NCBI GenBank assembly: GCA_027625915.1
Contig: JANTQA010000063.1
Coordinates: 868,001 to 932,000 of the forward strand
Source of the DNA: Anaeramoeba flamelloides
Taxonomy: Eukaryota > Metamonada > Anaeramoebidae
Reading direction: 5' to 3'
Length of the DNA stretch: 64,000 bases
Made by a program: the position numbers and the translations under genes. This document shows positions 45,561 to 57,053 of the stretch, piece by piece. A model generated the notes under the pieces. The model worked only from the letters and a program-made list of their open reading frames with translations. It ran no database searches and was not told where the DNA came from. Within the stretch, counting starts at the first letter, position 1. Each line of letters begins with the position of its first letter.

Positions 45561-45990
45561 GAGTCTTTTCTTGTTTATTAATAATATTAAAAATATTATT
45601 ATTATTTAAAATAAGTAAATAATTATTTTTTTTTTCATTCAGAAATCCAGATTTTACGATTATTTTCATTAGATGGGCAGTATTTAGGTTTTCCAAAATT
45701 CAAAAGAATTGCATAAAATCTTTGATCTTACTCTATTCTTTTAAATTCTGGAAAACAGCAGTTAGCTTCGTTTAATTTGAGAAATAGAAGAAAATTTTTG
45801 AAATTTTCTTTCTATTTCTCAAATTTAAAAAAAGCTAGGCACTCTACGACACGACTACAGAGAAAATGATCTAATCTTCAATGACATCTAAATCTTTATT
45901 TATTTTACACAATTGAAAATTTTGGATTTATTTTTGTTCATAAAATAAGAATGTCTATTAAGATAAAAAATATAATTAGAACCCAATATC
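45560..45990 (-). mobile_element. LINE relic c, C-terminal fragment with hairpin insertion
   Basis: The minus strand shows NRHSYFMNKNKSK (about 45940-45900), DHFLCS (about 45872-45855) and, after the hairpin insertion, CPSNENNRKIWISE (about 45640-45680), matching the C-terminal zinc-knuckle region of LINE relics a, b and d. The frame is broken and the reverse transcriptase is missing. Confidence 0.55.
45682..45857. repeat. Snap-back hairpin element with tail (Hp 5), inside LINE relic c
   Basis: Two hairpins in series: GGTTTTCCAAAATTCAAAAG paired with CTTTTAAATTCTGGAAAAC, then TTTAATTTGAGAAATAGAAG paired with CTATTTCTCAAATTTAAA. It ends CTAGGCACTCTACGACACG. It splits the LINE frame at the same codon as Hp 3. 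Confidence 0.75.
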
Positions 45991-48155
45991 ATTTTAATAA
46001 ATGTGGAACATATGTTTAAATTTGGTAAAAACGATTGAATAGTTCTTATCATTTGAGAAAAAAAGTGAAACGGGGAAAAAAAGTGAAAAATGATTTTTCA
46101 TTTGATGGATTAAGAGAAACTCAAACTGAAAAGTGAAATTAATTAAAAATCGAAAGAAATTAATGATTAGAGATACATTGATTATATTATTTTTAATAAA
46201 ATCAACAAAAATAATGAAAATCTCTGTGATTATCAAAATCTGCATGAGTGATTTTTGGAGATCCCAAAAATAGTAAATTTTTCCAACGAATTTCGAATGA
46301 ATGATTAATCAATGAAAAACTCATGATTAAAAAGGATATTTTGATAAAAACTGTTATTGTATTTAATCATTTATTTTCTCTTCAATCATTTATTTTTTTC
46401 TTTTGTTAATTGATCTTACTTTTCACTTTCTGGTTCTATTAATGTTTCCAATTAAAATTGATCTTTTCATGTTAAAATGGAATTTGTTTTGATTGTTAAA
46501 AATTGCCTCTATTTTTTATGAAAAATATTTCAATAAAAATATATTTTACAATTTCTTTTTTTAATATTATTTATTCAAGAACCCAATATCTTATATACTT
46601 TTTGTAAGTTTATTTAATCATTTAATGTGAGTGGGTATCAATAAAAAAAAACACACCGCCTTACATTACTAACATAGTTTAAAAAAACCATGTATTGATA
46701 ATAGGAACAAAATTACTTCTGAACAAATTGTTTTATAATCAAAATAATCTATCCATTAAATCTTTTTTTCTCAAGAATAGTTTAAAGATATGATATCGAT
46801 TTAAACAAAATCCGAATTATATAAATTAAATCTAAATAGAATTAAAAAAATTATATTATTATTCTTTTAGATAATAACAAATAATTTCTTTCTCAAAAGT
46901 TTTACAATAAAAAGTTTTTGTGATAAAGAATTAAAAATAAAACCAAGTAAAGAAGAAGTAATTGTATTAAAACTTTCAGATAAGGTCAATAAATAAAAAA
47001 TATTTTTTCTTGATCAATTTTTTCATTTTTTTGTTTTTCTATTTGAATTTTTTAATAGATATGAAAATATTTCCCTACTACCCAAAAAAAAACACTAAAA
47101 ATGGAAAACTGAACAAATTCCTTCCATGAAAAAAATAAAAAAAATTAAATATAAAAAATAAAAATAAATTGAGTTTGATATTTAACTTTTTCTGGAAAAA
47201 AAAATTTTTGTCAAAATGGTTGAATTCAAATTTGAAATTATGTATATTTTTATATACAATATCTTATTTTAGCTCATTTACTAAAATAAATTCCAAATTA
47301 TGGGATTTTTTTTTTCACAAAAGGGACTAATTTGGTCTTCAAATGTTTTTTCATTTTTAAAGGGTAAAAATAAATAAAAAGTTATTTAAAAAAGATAAAC
47401 TCTCTGGAAAAATAGTTTAATCTAATATATTAACTTTATTCTTTGATTTCAAAATTTTCTCAACACCAATTTTTAAAAAAAAATAATAAAAGTGAACCCT
47501 AATTTCAAAAAATATTTTAGATATTCAAAAGTTGAGAGTGTTTTTATTCGAAAAAAAATTATCCGAGTGGTTCATTGAATTAAATTATAAGCCAAATTTC
47601 AAAATTAGGGGAAAACTTTGTTATTATTATTATTTTCTTTTTTCGTGTGTCTTTCAAAAAATACAATGATTATACAACATTTTTACTTATTAATCTATAT
47701 TAGCTATTTTCTCTAAAAAAATTAGTAAAATACCTTATTATTCAAAAAAAAACACAGTTAAACTAATTTTTTTTCTGATGAAAAATCTGCCCCTATTTTT
47801 GAAATTAATCCTAAGCTAGATTTCGAAAAAATATTAATCAGAAAAAAATAACACTTTTTTATATTAAGGACATATAATATACCAGATCATCCCACCACAT
47901 TTTTATTAAAATAATAATTTCTTTAGTTCGGAATATGATTTTAATGATCCAATTTACATAAATTGGGGCACAGAAATTTGGTAAAATGCACCCACTCCCT
48001 TAAAATCCTCAATGATTTGGATCATTCATAGATCCATCAAAAGCTTATTCTACGACCAAATCTAAAAGTTTAACTTAAACTCTCAAGCCAGATTACTAAT
48101 AGCACTCAGGAAAACAACCAATTCACAGTATAAAACAAAAAGAATATTCACAAAA
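45990..48155. other. Intergenic, no gene seen
   Basis: A/T-rich sequence with short frames on both strands. The 83-codon minus frame at 45994-46245 is Phe/Ile-rich and overlaps the edge of the LINE relic. A stretch around 47940-48160 is somewhat richer in C (for example TGCACCCACTCCC) but gives no frame of note. Confidence 0.5.
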
Positions 48156-48394
48156 ACTGATAAATTCAAATATATTTAATAAAATTTTTAGTTCAATTTC
48201 CTAATTTTGCAATCTCATATCTCAACTTTTAAAACAACTCAAGAGAAAGAACTTTTTGAATCACAACCAATTTTGTAAAGTTTTTTAACATATAAAGGAA
48301 TAAAATACTTTACACAAATCAAAGATTGTGTAAAAAAATTCGAAAAATGGAAAATAAAGTGAAAATTTTCAAATATTTATTTGAATTTATCAGT
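48156..48394. mobile_element. MITE-4, 239 bp
   Basis: The ends are ACTGATAAATTCAAATA and AAATATTTATTTGAATTTAT then CAGTA. The copy at 55627-55857 has the same ends (TACTGATAAATTCCAATAAA and TTATTTGAATTTATCAGTA), so the element is probably CTGATAAATTC...CAG flanked by TA. The first part of the open frame starting at 48326 lies in this element. Confidence 0.7.
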
Positions 48395-48950
48395 ATCAAA
48401 AACGTCACATCAACATTTTATAGATTATCCCAAAAAAAATTTAATTTTTCTAAATATAGCCCCACGGACAAAATCTTCTATACAATCCTAGATCTTTTTA
48501 AAAGACTCTCTAATTCAATAATTAATACACAACAAAAATATTTTTTTTATAAGACACAATTCTTGAATTCTAAACATGACAATTTTTTTTTTGATAATTG
48601 TCAGAGTTTGGAAAGAAAAAAAGATCATGTGTTATTATGATCAATCTTTTTTTGTGTCGTTAGTGTTTTTTTTTTGTGTCTTATGTTGACAATATTGTGC
48701 CATATGTGTAATCTTATAATGTCTATTAAAAATTTCTTTGAATGTCTTTAAAAACTTTAACTTGAACACCAAAAAAGTCTCTTCTTTCAAAAGACTCTGT
48801 TTCAGAAGCAACTTGATAAATAATAAACTTGGTGAGTTATGGGCATATTCTCAAAAGTTTCTTTCAAAATCTCGAAATATTTCTTTCTTTTTCACTCGTT
48901 TTTCACCTTTTAGTGATTGGAAAATGTTGTTATATGCTTTGGCTTGAATT
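48395..48950 (+). other. Coding-like frames upstream of the Arf gene
   Basis: After the MITE-4 edge a frame continues to 48640 with a normal composition (SKYSPTDKIFYTILDLFKRL), and a second frame runs 48738-48947 (RSNLINNKLGELWAYSQKF). Neither has a convincing start, and no splice junction joins them in phase that I can defend. They may be remnants of a gene cut by MITE-4 or exons of an unrecognised gene ending about 75 bp before the Arf start codon. Confidence 0.3.
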
Positions 48951-49021
48951 TTCAAGATTTTGGAATTTCCACAATCATTTTTTAATCATTCTATTTTTTT
49001 AATTTAAATTTTTAACTAAAA

Positions 49022-50199
49022 ATGGGTAATTGATTATTCTTCTTTTTTTAAATAAACTCTTTTGATTCGAAATTTGAAAAGAGCCAAAACAAATGGTCTT
49101 TTGTTCAATTTTAGGTGAATAAACAGTTTTTTAAACTTTGAAAAACAAAAAATTCTTCTTTCTTCTTTTTTCTTTTTTTTTTTTTTTTGTGTTTTCTTAA
49201 TCTAACTAAACAGGTAAAGCGATTTCAAAATTAAAAAAAAAGATCTTTGGAAAAAAGGAAATGAGACTTTTAATGTTGGGTCTTGATGCTGCAGGTAAAA
49301 CAACTGTACTTTATAAATTAAAACTTGGTCAAAGTGTTACTACGATTCCGTAAGATACACCAAAATTTCTTTTTGAAATCTTTCACAACACAAGGGAAAC
49401 AAAAAAAAATCTCAAAGAGATTTGCTGTTTTGTTTTGGTTTTGTTCGTTTTTTGAAAATTATTTAATCCAAAAAATCTATTAATTTTTTTTATTTATTTA
49501 TTACTTTTCATAGAACTGTCGGTTTTAATGTTGAAACAGTTCAATACAAAAATGTGAAATTTAATGTTTGGGATGTAAGTAGAAGTTTTCCGAGATTTCT
49601 TTCCTCTTTTTTTGTTTTTCTTTTTTCTAATTTCCATTTTTAATTTTTGTTTTTATTTTGTTGTTCCAAAACTTTTAATTTCAATTTTCTTGATATTGGA
49701 AATGTATAACCAATTCAAATAACAAAAAAACAACACAACACAACACAACACAACACAACACAAAACAAAACAAAACAAAAAAACACAAAAAAACAAATGA
49801 AAAAACAAATGAAAAAACATTTTTCAAAAATGATTGACAAAAAACTAAAAGGTTGGTGGACAAGAAAAAATTCGACCTCTCTGGAGACACTACTTCACAG
49901 GAACGCAAGGTTTAATCTTTGTTGTTGATTCGAATGATCGAGCAAGAATTGATGAAGCAAGAAACGAGCTTCACAAAATCATTTCTGATCGAGAAATGAG
50001 AGAATCTTTACTCCTTGTCTTTGCAAACAAACAGGATCTTCCAAATGTAATGACCCCAGCTGAAATCACAGAAAGATTGGAATTACATAAATTAAGAGAC
50101 AGAAATTGGTTTGTCCAACCAACTTGTGCAATTAACGGGGACGGTCTATTTGAGGGTTTGACTTGGTTGTCAACAAACATTAAGGATAAGAAGAAATAA
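49022..50199 (+). CDS. ADP-ribosylation factor (Arf) small GTPase (4 exons)
   Basis: Arf GTPases recruit coat proteins and lipid enzymes to Golgi and endosomal membranes. Exons 49022-49025 (only ATG G), 49214-49349, 49514-49574 and 49852-50199, with introns of 188, 164 and 277 nt, give 182 aa, the normal Arf length. The first junction rebuilds the N-terminus [19 protein letters not shown]: Gly2 for N-myristoylation and a basic amphipathic helix. Nucleotide motifs are intact: GLDAAGKTT (P-loop), TIPTVGFNVE (switch I Thr), [17 protein letters not shown] (switch II), NKQDLPN and TCAINGDGL in place of the usual TCATSGDGL. Intron 3 holds a CAACA microsatellite (49732-49775). It is closest in feel to class I Arfs, with some divergence, so I do not assign a number. 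Confidence 0.95.
49732..49800. repeat. CAACA/CAAAA microsatellite in Arf intron 3
   Basis: Seven CAACA-type pentamers in a row (from 49736) followed by CAAAA units and poly-A stretches. No effect on the splice sites is apparent. Confidence 0.85.
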
Positions 50200-50467
50200 A
50201 TCAAATGGTTTTTTATTCTTTTTGGAATCCACACTTTTATTTTATTTACTAAATCCAAACAGAACCAAGAAAAAAATTACAAAAGAATACCTTTCTTAAT
50301 TTTGTATTGTTTTTTTTATTTGGCTTTTTTTATTTGGCCTTTTTTTTTACTTGTTTTTCTAGACTTGGGACTAGAAAGGCTTTTTTTTTGGAATAAATTA
50401 CCACCAACAAAATCAACAATACACTTCTGTTAATTGAAAAACAAATAGAACAAAATTTTCATCTGTA

Positions 50468-50944
50468 CAGTGGTGTAACTAACCCATGTTTTTTATTTTA
50501 ACCCATTACTAAAATTTAACTCATGCAAAAAATATTGGCTGACTCTAGAAATAAAAGAAACAAATCAATGGGATGACAACAGTATATAAATAAGAAATTG
50601 GGTTCTTTAAATAAATTTTAAAAAAGAATTATGAAGATACTGGAAGATTAAAATGTAATTTTTTGACAAAAAAATGAGCAAAATTTCATTTTTTGAATTT
50701 TTATAAAAAAAATCATTTAATCTTGAGAAATTTTGCAAATATGATGAAATTTTTAAAACAAAAACATTTAATATAATTGAGCCATTTCGATTAATCAAAT
50801 ATCTAACCTCTAAAGTCAATTTGGATCTGAACCAAGAATCTATTAGTGATTTCTGGTCTTCCAATACCCAAGTCTGAAAAAAAAACACGAGTTAAATTTT
50901 AGTAATGGGTTAAAGGTTGTCTGAACGGGTTATTGATACCACTG
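50468..50944 (+). mobile_element. MITE-2, 477 bp, TA-flanked, with intact internal frame
   Basis: The left end is TA then CAGTGGTGTAACTAACCCAT; the right end is GGGTTATTGATACCACTG then TA. It has the same length as the copy at 17388-17864. On the minus strand an uninterrupted frame of 93 codons (50888-50607) includes TWVLEDQKSLIDSWFRSKL, RYLINRNGSIILN and DFFYKNSKNEILL. The start codon is not ATG, so coding is uncertain. No transposase motif is seen. Confidence 0.8.
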
Positions 50945-52059
50945 TACTTCCAAAAAACACCTTATGATTCAACATTTCATTTGAATACCAATTAGTTAAC
51001 AAAATTTTAATACAACCAACAAGAGGTGTTTAAAAAGTGTATTCAATATAGAAGTTGTTTTAAATATTTTTTTGAGAAAAAAGAATGAAAATGTTGTTCA
51101 ATTATTTTTTCAATCAATAGTAACACTGGAAGAATTTTAATTTAGTAAAAAAAGAACTTTAATTTCAAATCACTGATTATGTTGATGATCAAAATTGAAA
51201 TGAAAAATTAAAGCCACATTATATTCTGATAAACTTAAATATTTTCAATTTTTTCCTTCATTTCTCTTCTTTTAAATTTTTTAACAAAGTGTTAAAAAAA
51301 AGAATTTTATTGGTTTAAATCCAAATATACATCGCAAAAAAGTTGGTTTTTGGGCTTTTCTGTGATATGTATTTTTTTAAAAAATTAGACGTTATAAATT
51401 TATAAAAAACGGAAATTGAACTCAAATTTTTTTTTTTATTTTTCTGAATTTGACTGTAGCTAAAATAAATTAAGATATGTAGACTGAAAAAAAAAATATT
51501 TTCCTTTGTCGTTGGATTTTATGAAAGTAATATGCGAAAAAAACAAAAAAAATAAAATTATTTTAAATAAGATTTTAATAAAGTTATTAAAAATAAAAAA
51601 TTAAAATCCAATTTGCTAGATTTTATATTTAACGGATTAACTTGGATTAGATATTTCAATAATTAAAGTATGTTATTTTGTTTTTGAAAAGGGAGCTAAA
51701 AATTGACAAAAAAATATCCAATTTTCTAGAGATATTTTTATTGATTCTTAATTGTACTTTTTTTTTCCCTTAAAGACCTTCATCACTTCATCAAAAAATA
51801 ACTCACACAATTTGTCTCAATGTTTCGAAAATTGGAAAGAAATATTTTTTTTCTGGGCGAATGTATTCTAAATATCAACCAATGAAGAAAAATATATTAC
51901 CTATATTCTCAAATCCAACCAAATAAAAACAATTGTAATTGAGTGTAAATGGTCTCAGTGTACTATCTGATCTAAATTGCTCTCTAAAACCAAGTATAAA
52001 TATTATTTAACAATAAATTAAAACATTTTTGATGAATAAATACCAATTTGAATTGTCTT

Positions 52060-52098
<39 letters not shown>

Positions 52099-52133
52099 TT
52101 CCTTTTCTAAAGATAAAGATAGAAACCAAAATA

Positions 52134-52329
52134 CATTCAGTTCCACTTTAAGGCACGAACTTTCAAGGAAATTTAAGGGACATAAAAATCCCAATTTAAA
52201 GTAAATTTTTTGGAATTTTTTATTTATAAAATTAATTGCACTAGAATTTGAATTTTGTTTCTTAATTTGAGATTTTCCTTGTGTCTTGAATTTTCTTGTT
52301 AGTTTGTGTCTTAATAGTGGATCTGGTGG
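52134..52329. mobile_element. MITE-1, 196 bp
   Basis: The left end is TA then CATTCAGTTCCACTTTAAGG; the right end is GTCTTAATAGTGGATCTGG then TA. Internal blocks AATTTAAGGGACATAAAAAT and ATTTGAGATTTTCCTTGTG match the family. Diverged but of family length. Confidence 0.7.
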
Positions 52330-52849
52330 TAATAGATTCTTGTATTTACTAATTCTTTTTGAGAACTCCCAAAAGTAATTATTTTTTAATTTATTAAATT
52401 TCTAAAATTTACATAAAAATTATCACAATAAAAAACGAAAGACTGATTAGTTTTGTTTCCCTTTTTATAAAGCCAGCAGTAACATTGACAAATTTTCAAT
52501 AATATTCTAATATGTGCACAATCCTTGGTAAAAAAAAAACTCACATTATAAATTATTTTTTTTTTTTTAAATTGAATTTTTGAACGACTAATCTAAATTT
52601 CACTAAAACTTTAAGAAAGATTTGTTAAAACTTTGAAAGTTCAACATTGATGAATCAACCTTTATTTTTATTTTGAAAGGCAGTTTTTTTTCTGAATTTG
52701 TTTGGATTTTTTTTTTTTTTTGATACTGGTTTCACTCATATTTGATGAATAATTTGTCAACCCAATTACCATAATTTTCTTTTTGATGAGAAAAAAGTAT
52801 AAAAAATGAAAAAAAAAAAAAAACAATTTAGTAAAGATATGTTGAATAA

Positions 52850-53095
52850 ATGTTTAAAACTTTGGGATTAGTAATTTTTTTTTTTGATTCGAAGCTTATA
52901 TTATCAACTATAGATATATTTATGGTAATTATCAAAGAAAAAGTACCAAAAAAATTATATGAAACAAAATTAGTTTTTAAAAAAATTTCAATAAATTTAC
53001 AATCTTTATCAGAAAGATTCAAAATTACACTTTTTTCGAAAAACATATTTTCAATGAAAACGATTTTATGTAAAAAAAATATTAATAGTTTATAG
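52850..53095 (+). CDS. Hypothetical small protein, weak support
   Basis: ATG-started frame of 81 aa. The first about 12 residues are Phe-rich and cross a T run; the rest is Lys/Ile/Leu-rich with a reasonable distribution (IKEKVPKKLYETKL, SINLQSLSERFKI). I recognise no domain, signal peptide or partner. An internal ATG (about 52921) would give 57 aa. A/T-rich DNA often yields such frames by chance, so this may not be a gene. Confidence 0.2.
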   Translation: MFKTLGLVIFFFDSKLILSTIDIFMVIIKEKVPKKLYETKLVFKKISINLQSLSERFKITLFSKNIFSMKTILCKKNINSL

Positions 53096-55397
53096 TGTAA
53101 TAGATTGAGGAGTTTGATTTTTATAGTAAAAAATCTAAATTTAATCAAAAATAAACTCATTTTCAGTCAAATTGGTCCAGTTTTAGTGAAGAGATATAAT
53201 ATAACATATTCATGAAGTTTTATTACATATTCTTGTCTAAATATATTTTCAATTTTTAGATCTCATCATTTTTTCTCATTTTGTCGGATTTTTTTTAACT
53301 TTTTGTCTTTTTTTCTTCATTTTATTTGACCTACTTTTTTCTTTTTTAAGAAATAGTGTAAATTAGAAAAAAAATGTTTGAAAAGGTAAATCAAATTAAA
53401 GTAAATTGAGATTATGTAATTTCTTTGAAAATGTATACAATTAGAATTAAAAAACTCTTATTGTCAACAATTTCAATTTTCTAAAGAAATTGAGAAATTT
53501 TAAACAAGATATTCTAATGGAATTGCTACAAAATCTAATCAAAAATTTTGTTTTAACAATTTTACTGTTTTCCAAAATGTGGAGTTTGTTAAGATATTTC
53601 TTTTAGGAATACCAACTCAAATCACAATTTCATTCTTAATCTTTTTTTGAAACACTTTTATATTCGTTGATTATTAAAAAAATGAATTATTTTCATTTTT
53701 GGCCAGAATTTTTTGAGTGAAATGGGGTATAGTGTTTTTAAAAATATAAAACCTATGTTTCTTTTATAATCTTATTTATTTTGTTGAGATTATATACTAT
53801 TTAAATTCAAAGAATAATAACAAATGTTGTGTCCACAAAATTAAATTTTGTTTGTTCCTATATTTTTTTCTTTTTCTTTTTTATTTTGATTACCTATATT
53901 GTCAAAATTTTATATTCTAGGAGCTTAAAATACAATTACTATCACAAAAAAAAAACAAATAAATGAGATTAAATGATCACCAAAATTCTAAATAAAGAAT
54001 TGTTTGTTCTTTTTTTGTTTTAGGAGCATATTTATTGACCAAAAACTTTACTAAACCAAACAAGCCTAATTTAAAATCAACAACATTAACTTCTTAATTC
54101 ACCTTTCCCTCCAGATGATATTAAACTATATTTATGTAATTACCAAAAACACATTAATACTTGATAATAAAATGGACGTAAATCGTAACAAGTAAATTTT
54201 GATTTTTCAAAATTTTTAATTACTTTTATATTTTGGTTTAAAGATGTATTATTGAAATAAAAAAAAAATAGAAATTATTAAATTTTACCATTTTATCTGA
54301 ACTGGAAATATTTTTTCAGTTAACAAATCTGTTCTTAGTAATAAACTTAATATTAATATACCATAAAAAATATAGTGTTTCTTTAGTAATAAAGATGGAA
54401 CTCTGATCTACAAATAAAGTGGTACAAAATACCCATTTAAATTACCTGAAACTTTGATTTCAAAATAAAAAGCTGCATTTTTTTATTGTACATGTTACAA
54501 TACAACATCTAATACATATACCAATAGTTTACCTAAATTCAAATTAATTTTGAAGGCTAACTAATTGATATTTTAAGAAAATTTACATTTAATTTAATTT
54601 TATTTGGAATTATTAGTAAATTTTCTAGTTTTTCCAGTATTGTAATATCTTTTTTAAAAATTTCACATATTTTAAAAAATTGCCCTTTTTTTTTTTTTCA
54701 AATTATTTTTCAAGTTTCTATCTCAAAAAAGAAGATTTTTTTAAGAATTAAAATTGTTTGAAACTTTTCTATTTAAAAAAAGTGACACTGTTTACACTTA
54801 CTGTTAATTGTAAAATAAATCTGACAAAATTTTCATTCATCGTTCCCAAAAAAATCTTTGAAATGATCTTTGAAAATCGAATTATTTTTCAACCATATAA
54901 TGTGTTTAACGTGGTTAGAGGATCGGGACTATCAAAATTCTGTATTCAAAGGATTTTTGAAATCATAATTTAATTTTAAAAAGATAAATGAAAATTTTGT
55001 CCGATTTATTTTACAATTAATAGTAAATGTAATTTTGGAAGTAAAATTCCTTTAAAAACCTTTTTTCAAGTTGTAAATAGTTATAAAAATGAATTTTTTC
55101 AGAATTTAAACTTTTTGAAACTTTTGGATTTAAAATAAGCACGAGGAAACGATTTAAATGCATGTTAGGAGTTAGAGTGGGTTGAAAAGCATTTTTTTAA
55201 AAAAAGTACATTGTTTATTAAAATTGAAAACCATGTACAGTTTTACGGAAAAAAATCCCTCCTCGTGGTGTTGAGTTAATGTGTTATATTACTATAACTT
55301 CTTAAAAAGAATCTTTTTTCTGGGGTAGAGATAAAAATTAATCTTTTCGAGGTTCAAAACATTAACATACAAAAAAAAAATAAAAATTCGAAATAGA

Positions 55398-55584
55398 TTT
55401 TTAAGGGACGAATCTCTATTAAATTTTTTTACCTTAATTTTAATAGAGATTGGGAACATTTTTTGTCAATTACTTAGAAGGAAAACCCTGTTTATTTTCA
55501 ATATTAAACATATAACTAGATAAGCAATCCTTATTTAGAAATTGGTCAAAAAAAAAAAAATAATAGAGACTAGTCCCTTAAAAT
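55398..55584. repeat. Inverted-repeat element of about 185 bp
   Basis: TTTTTAAGGGACGAATCTCT near the left end is mirrored by AGAGACTAGTCCCTTAAAA near the right end, and AATAGAGATT recurs inside. It has the build of a small foldback element; no target duplication was recognised. Confidence 0.55.
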
Positions 55585-55626
55585 TATCTCGATTTTTTGG
55601 GATAAATATTCTATTTGATCCTTCAT

Positions 55627-55857
55627 ACTGATAAATTCCAATAAATATCTGTAAAATTTCACTTCATTTTCCATTTTTAAAAATTGTTTTACACAAGCTT
55701 TGTAGAAAGAATTCAATTGATTTATAGGTTAAAAAACTTTGTAAAATTGGTTGGGATCCAAAAAGTTCTTTCTCTTGAGTTTTTTTAAAGTTGAGATAAG
55801 TGATTACAAAATGGAAAAATTAAAAAAATTTTATTAAATTTATTTGAATTTATCAGT
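55627..55857. mobile_element. MITE-4, 231 bp, TA-flanked
   Basis: The ends TACTGATAAATTCCAATAAA and TTATTTGAATTTATCAGTA are inverted copies. The subterminal CATTTTCCATTTTT has the inverse AAAATGGAAAAATT. The interior matches 48156-48394 in inverse orientation (CAAAAAGTTCTTTCTCTTGA against TCAAGAGAAAGAACTTTTTG). Confidence 0.75.
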
Positions 55858-56390
55858 ATATTTTTATTTTTTTTAATAATTTAACTCTAATAAACCAATT
55901 TAGCTTTTTTAAAAAAGTGAGTACTCGAAGTTTTATAAGTAGGGCTTAAAACTGTCTAATTCATATGTTTTAATCAGTTCAGTCAACATATAATAAAAGT
56001 TTTGGTACACACTTTTCTAATACAGCTGTACCATTTTTACTTATCAGTTTATTCTCAGTAACATTGATCATTTAATTTTTAAGTCTTCTTTTAAGGAATA
56101 CGAGTTTTAATTTGTCTCATATGTTTATCAAATCTAGACGGATTCTTGTAACACAAGTAGATATTTTTCAAATTTAACTCAATTTCATTTCATCACTCAT
56201 TATTTTAATACTGAACTGAGAATTAAAAAAGAGTCTTGAGGTTGAAAAAAACAAAACGAATAAAAAGCCATCCAAAACAAATATAACAAAAACTCTTTAA
56301 AATTTTATTATTAAAAGCAATTTTTTGTTAAATTTATAGAGTGTGGCTGTAAAAAAGTTTTATAGCACGTAGTCTCGTCAAGATTACTCT

Positions 56391-57053
56391 TTAGTTTTTT
56401 TGTTGTTTTATGTATGTTGAAGGACACGCATACGAAAACTGTCTATTTCCTTTCATGCAAATGGAACCGTCCTTATCGATCGGCTTTTCTAATTCCAATT
56501 CGAGGTGTGTTTGGATGGTTTGTAATTCCAGTGATGAGGAAGACTGACTATAAGTCTTTCTATCGAAATGTGATCTTTTTCTTTTGCGATTGTGAGAATC
56601 ATTATTTTTTCTGTTTTTATAGTCATATAGATCAGGAATAAACAAATGGTCTTTCATTAAACAAAGACCCTGGAGCGCAGTCTTTTCAATACTTGATTTA
56701 TTTTGAATTCTAGATTTTGTTTTGTGCCCTTTTGGAGAGTTAATTGAAGAAAATTTAGGTTTGAAAGATTTATATTTGTTCTGTAAATTTTGCAATCTTT
56801 TCAGTTTTCCCACTGAACACAATTTTTGGACACACAATTGCCCAGAAAGTCTACTGTCAAGGGTAATATCAAGACTATTTTCGCTTAGCTTATTTCTAAA
56901 AGCTCTAAATAAATTAAAAATTTTTTGTAATGGGATAATTATTTTATTTTGGTTTAATAAAGGGTGTGATAATTGAGGTAGATCAAAAGTTAAAAATAAA
57001 AGTTAAATTTTTTACTTTGAGTGTCTAAATCTTTTATATTTGAGATCTGCCAT
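56391..57053 (-). CDS. Unknown basic protein, two exons, 183 aa
   Basis: Exons 57053-57016 and 56904-56391, with a 111-nt GT-AG intron (donor GTAAAAAA, acceptor TTTATTTAG) in phase 2. The joined start reads MADLKYKRFRHSKAFRNKLS and removes an upstream stop, and the main exon has no ATG near its beginning; both support the join. The protein is rich in Lys, Arg, Ser and Gln. A leucine/Gln stretch (KLKRLQNLQNKYKSF), a short hydrophobic patch (ALQGLCLMKDHLFIPDLYDY) and a basic cluster (NRKRKRSHFDRK, a possible nuclear localisation signal) are visible, then a Ser-rich C-terminal part. No known family is recognised. A nuclear role is only a guess from the basic cluster. G+C is slightly higher than in the flanks, as in the other genes. 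Confidence 0.6.

Larger units (their letters stand above)
50200..56390. other. Intergenic region with MITEs
   Basis: About 6.2 kb after Arf. It holds MITE-2 (50468-50944), a TA run (52064-52094), MITE-1 (52134-52329), the left end of a MITE-5 relative (about 53149-53200), an inverted-repeat element (55398-55584) and MITE-4 (55627-55857). A weak frame at 52850-53095 is listed separately. The frame at 54758-54973 (KINLTKFSFIVPKKIF) has a plausible composition but no context. Confidence 0.5.

Noticed and set aside
48326-48394. Start of an open frame containing MENKVKIFKYLFEF
   Set aside because: The same sequence appears as the terminal inverted repeat of MITE-4 at 55627 and near 59873; it is element DNA, not a conserved protein start.
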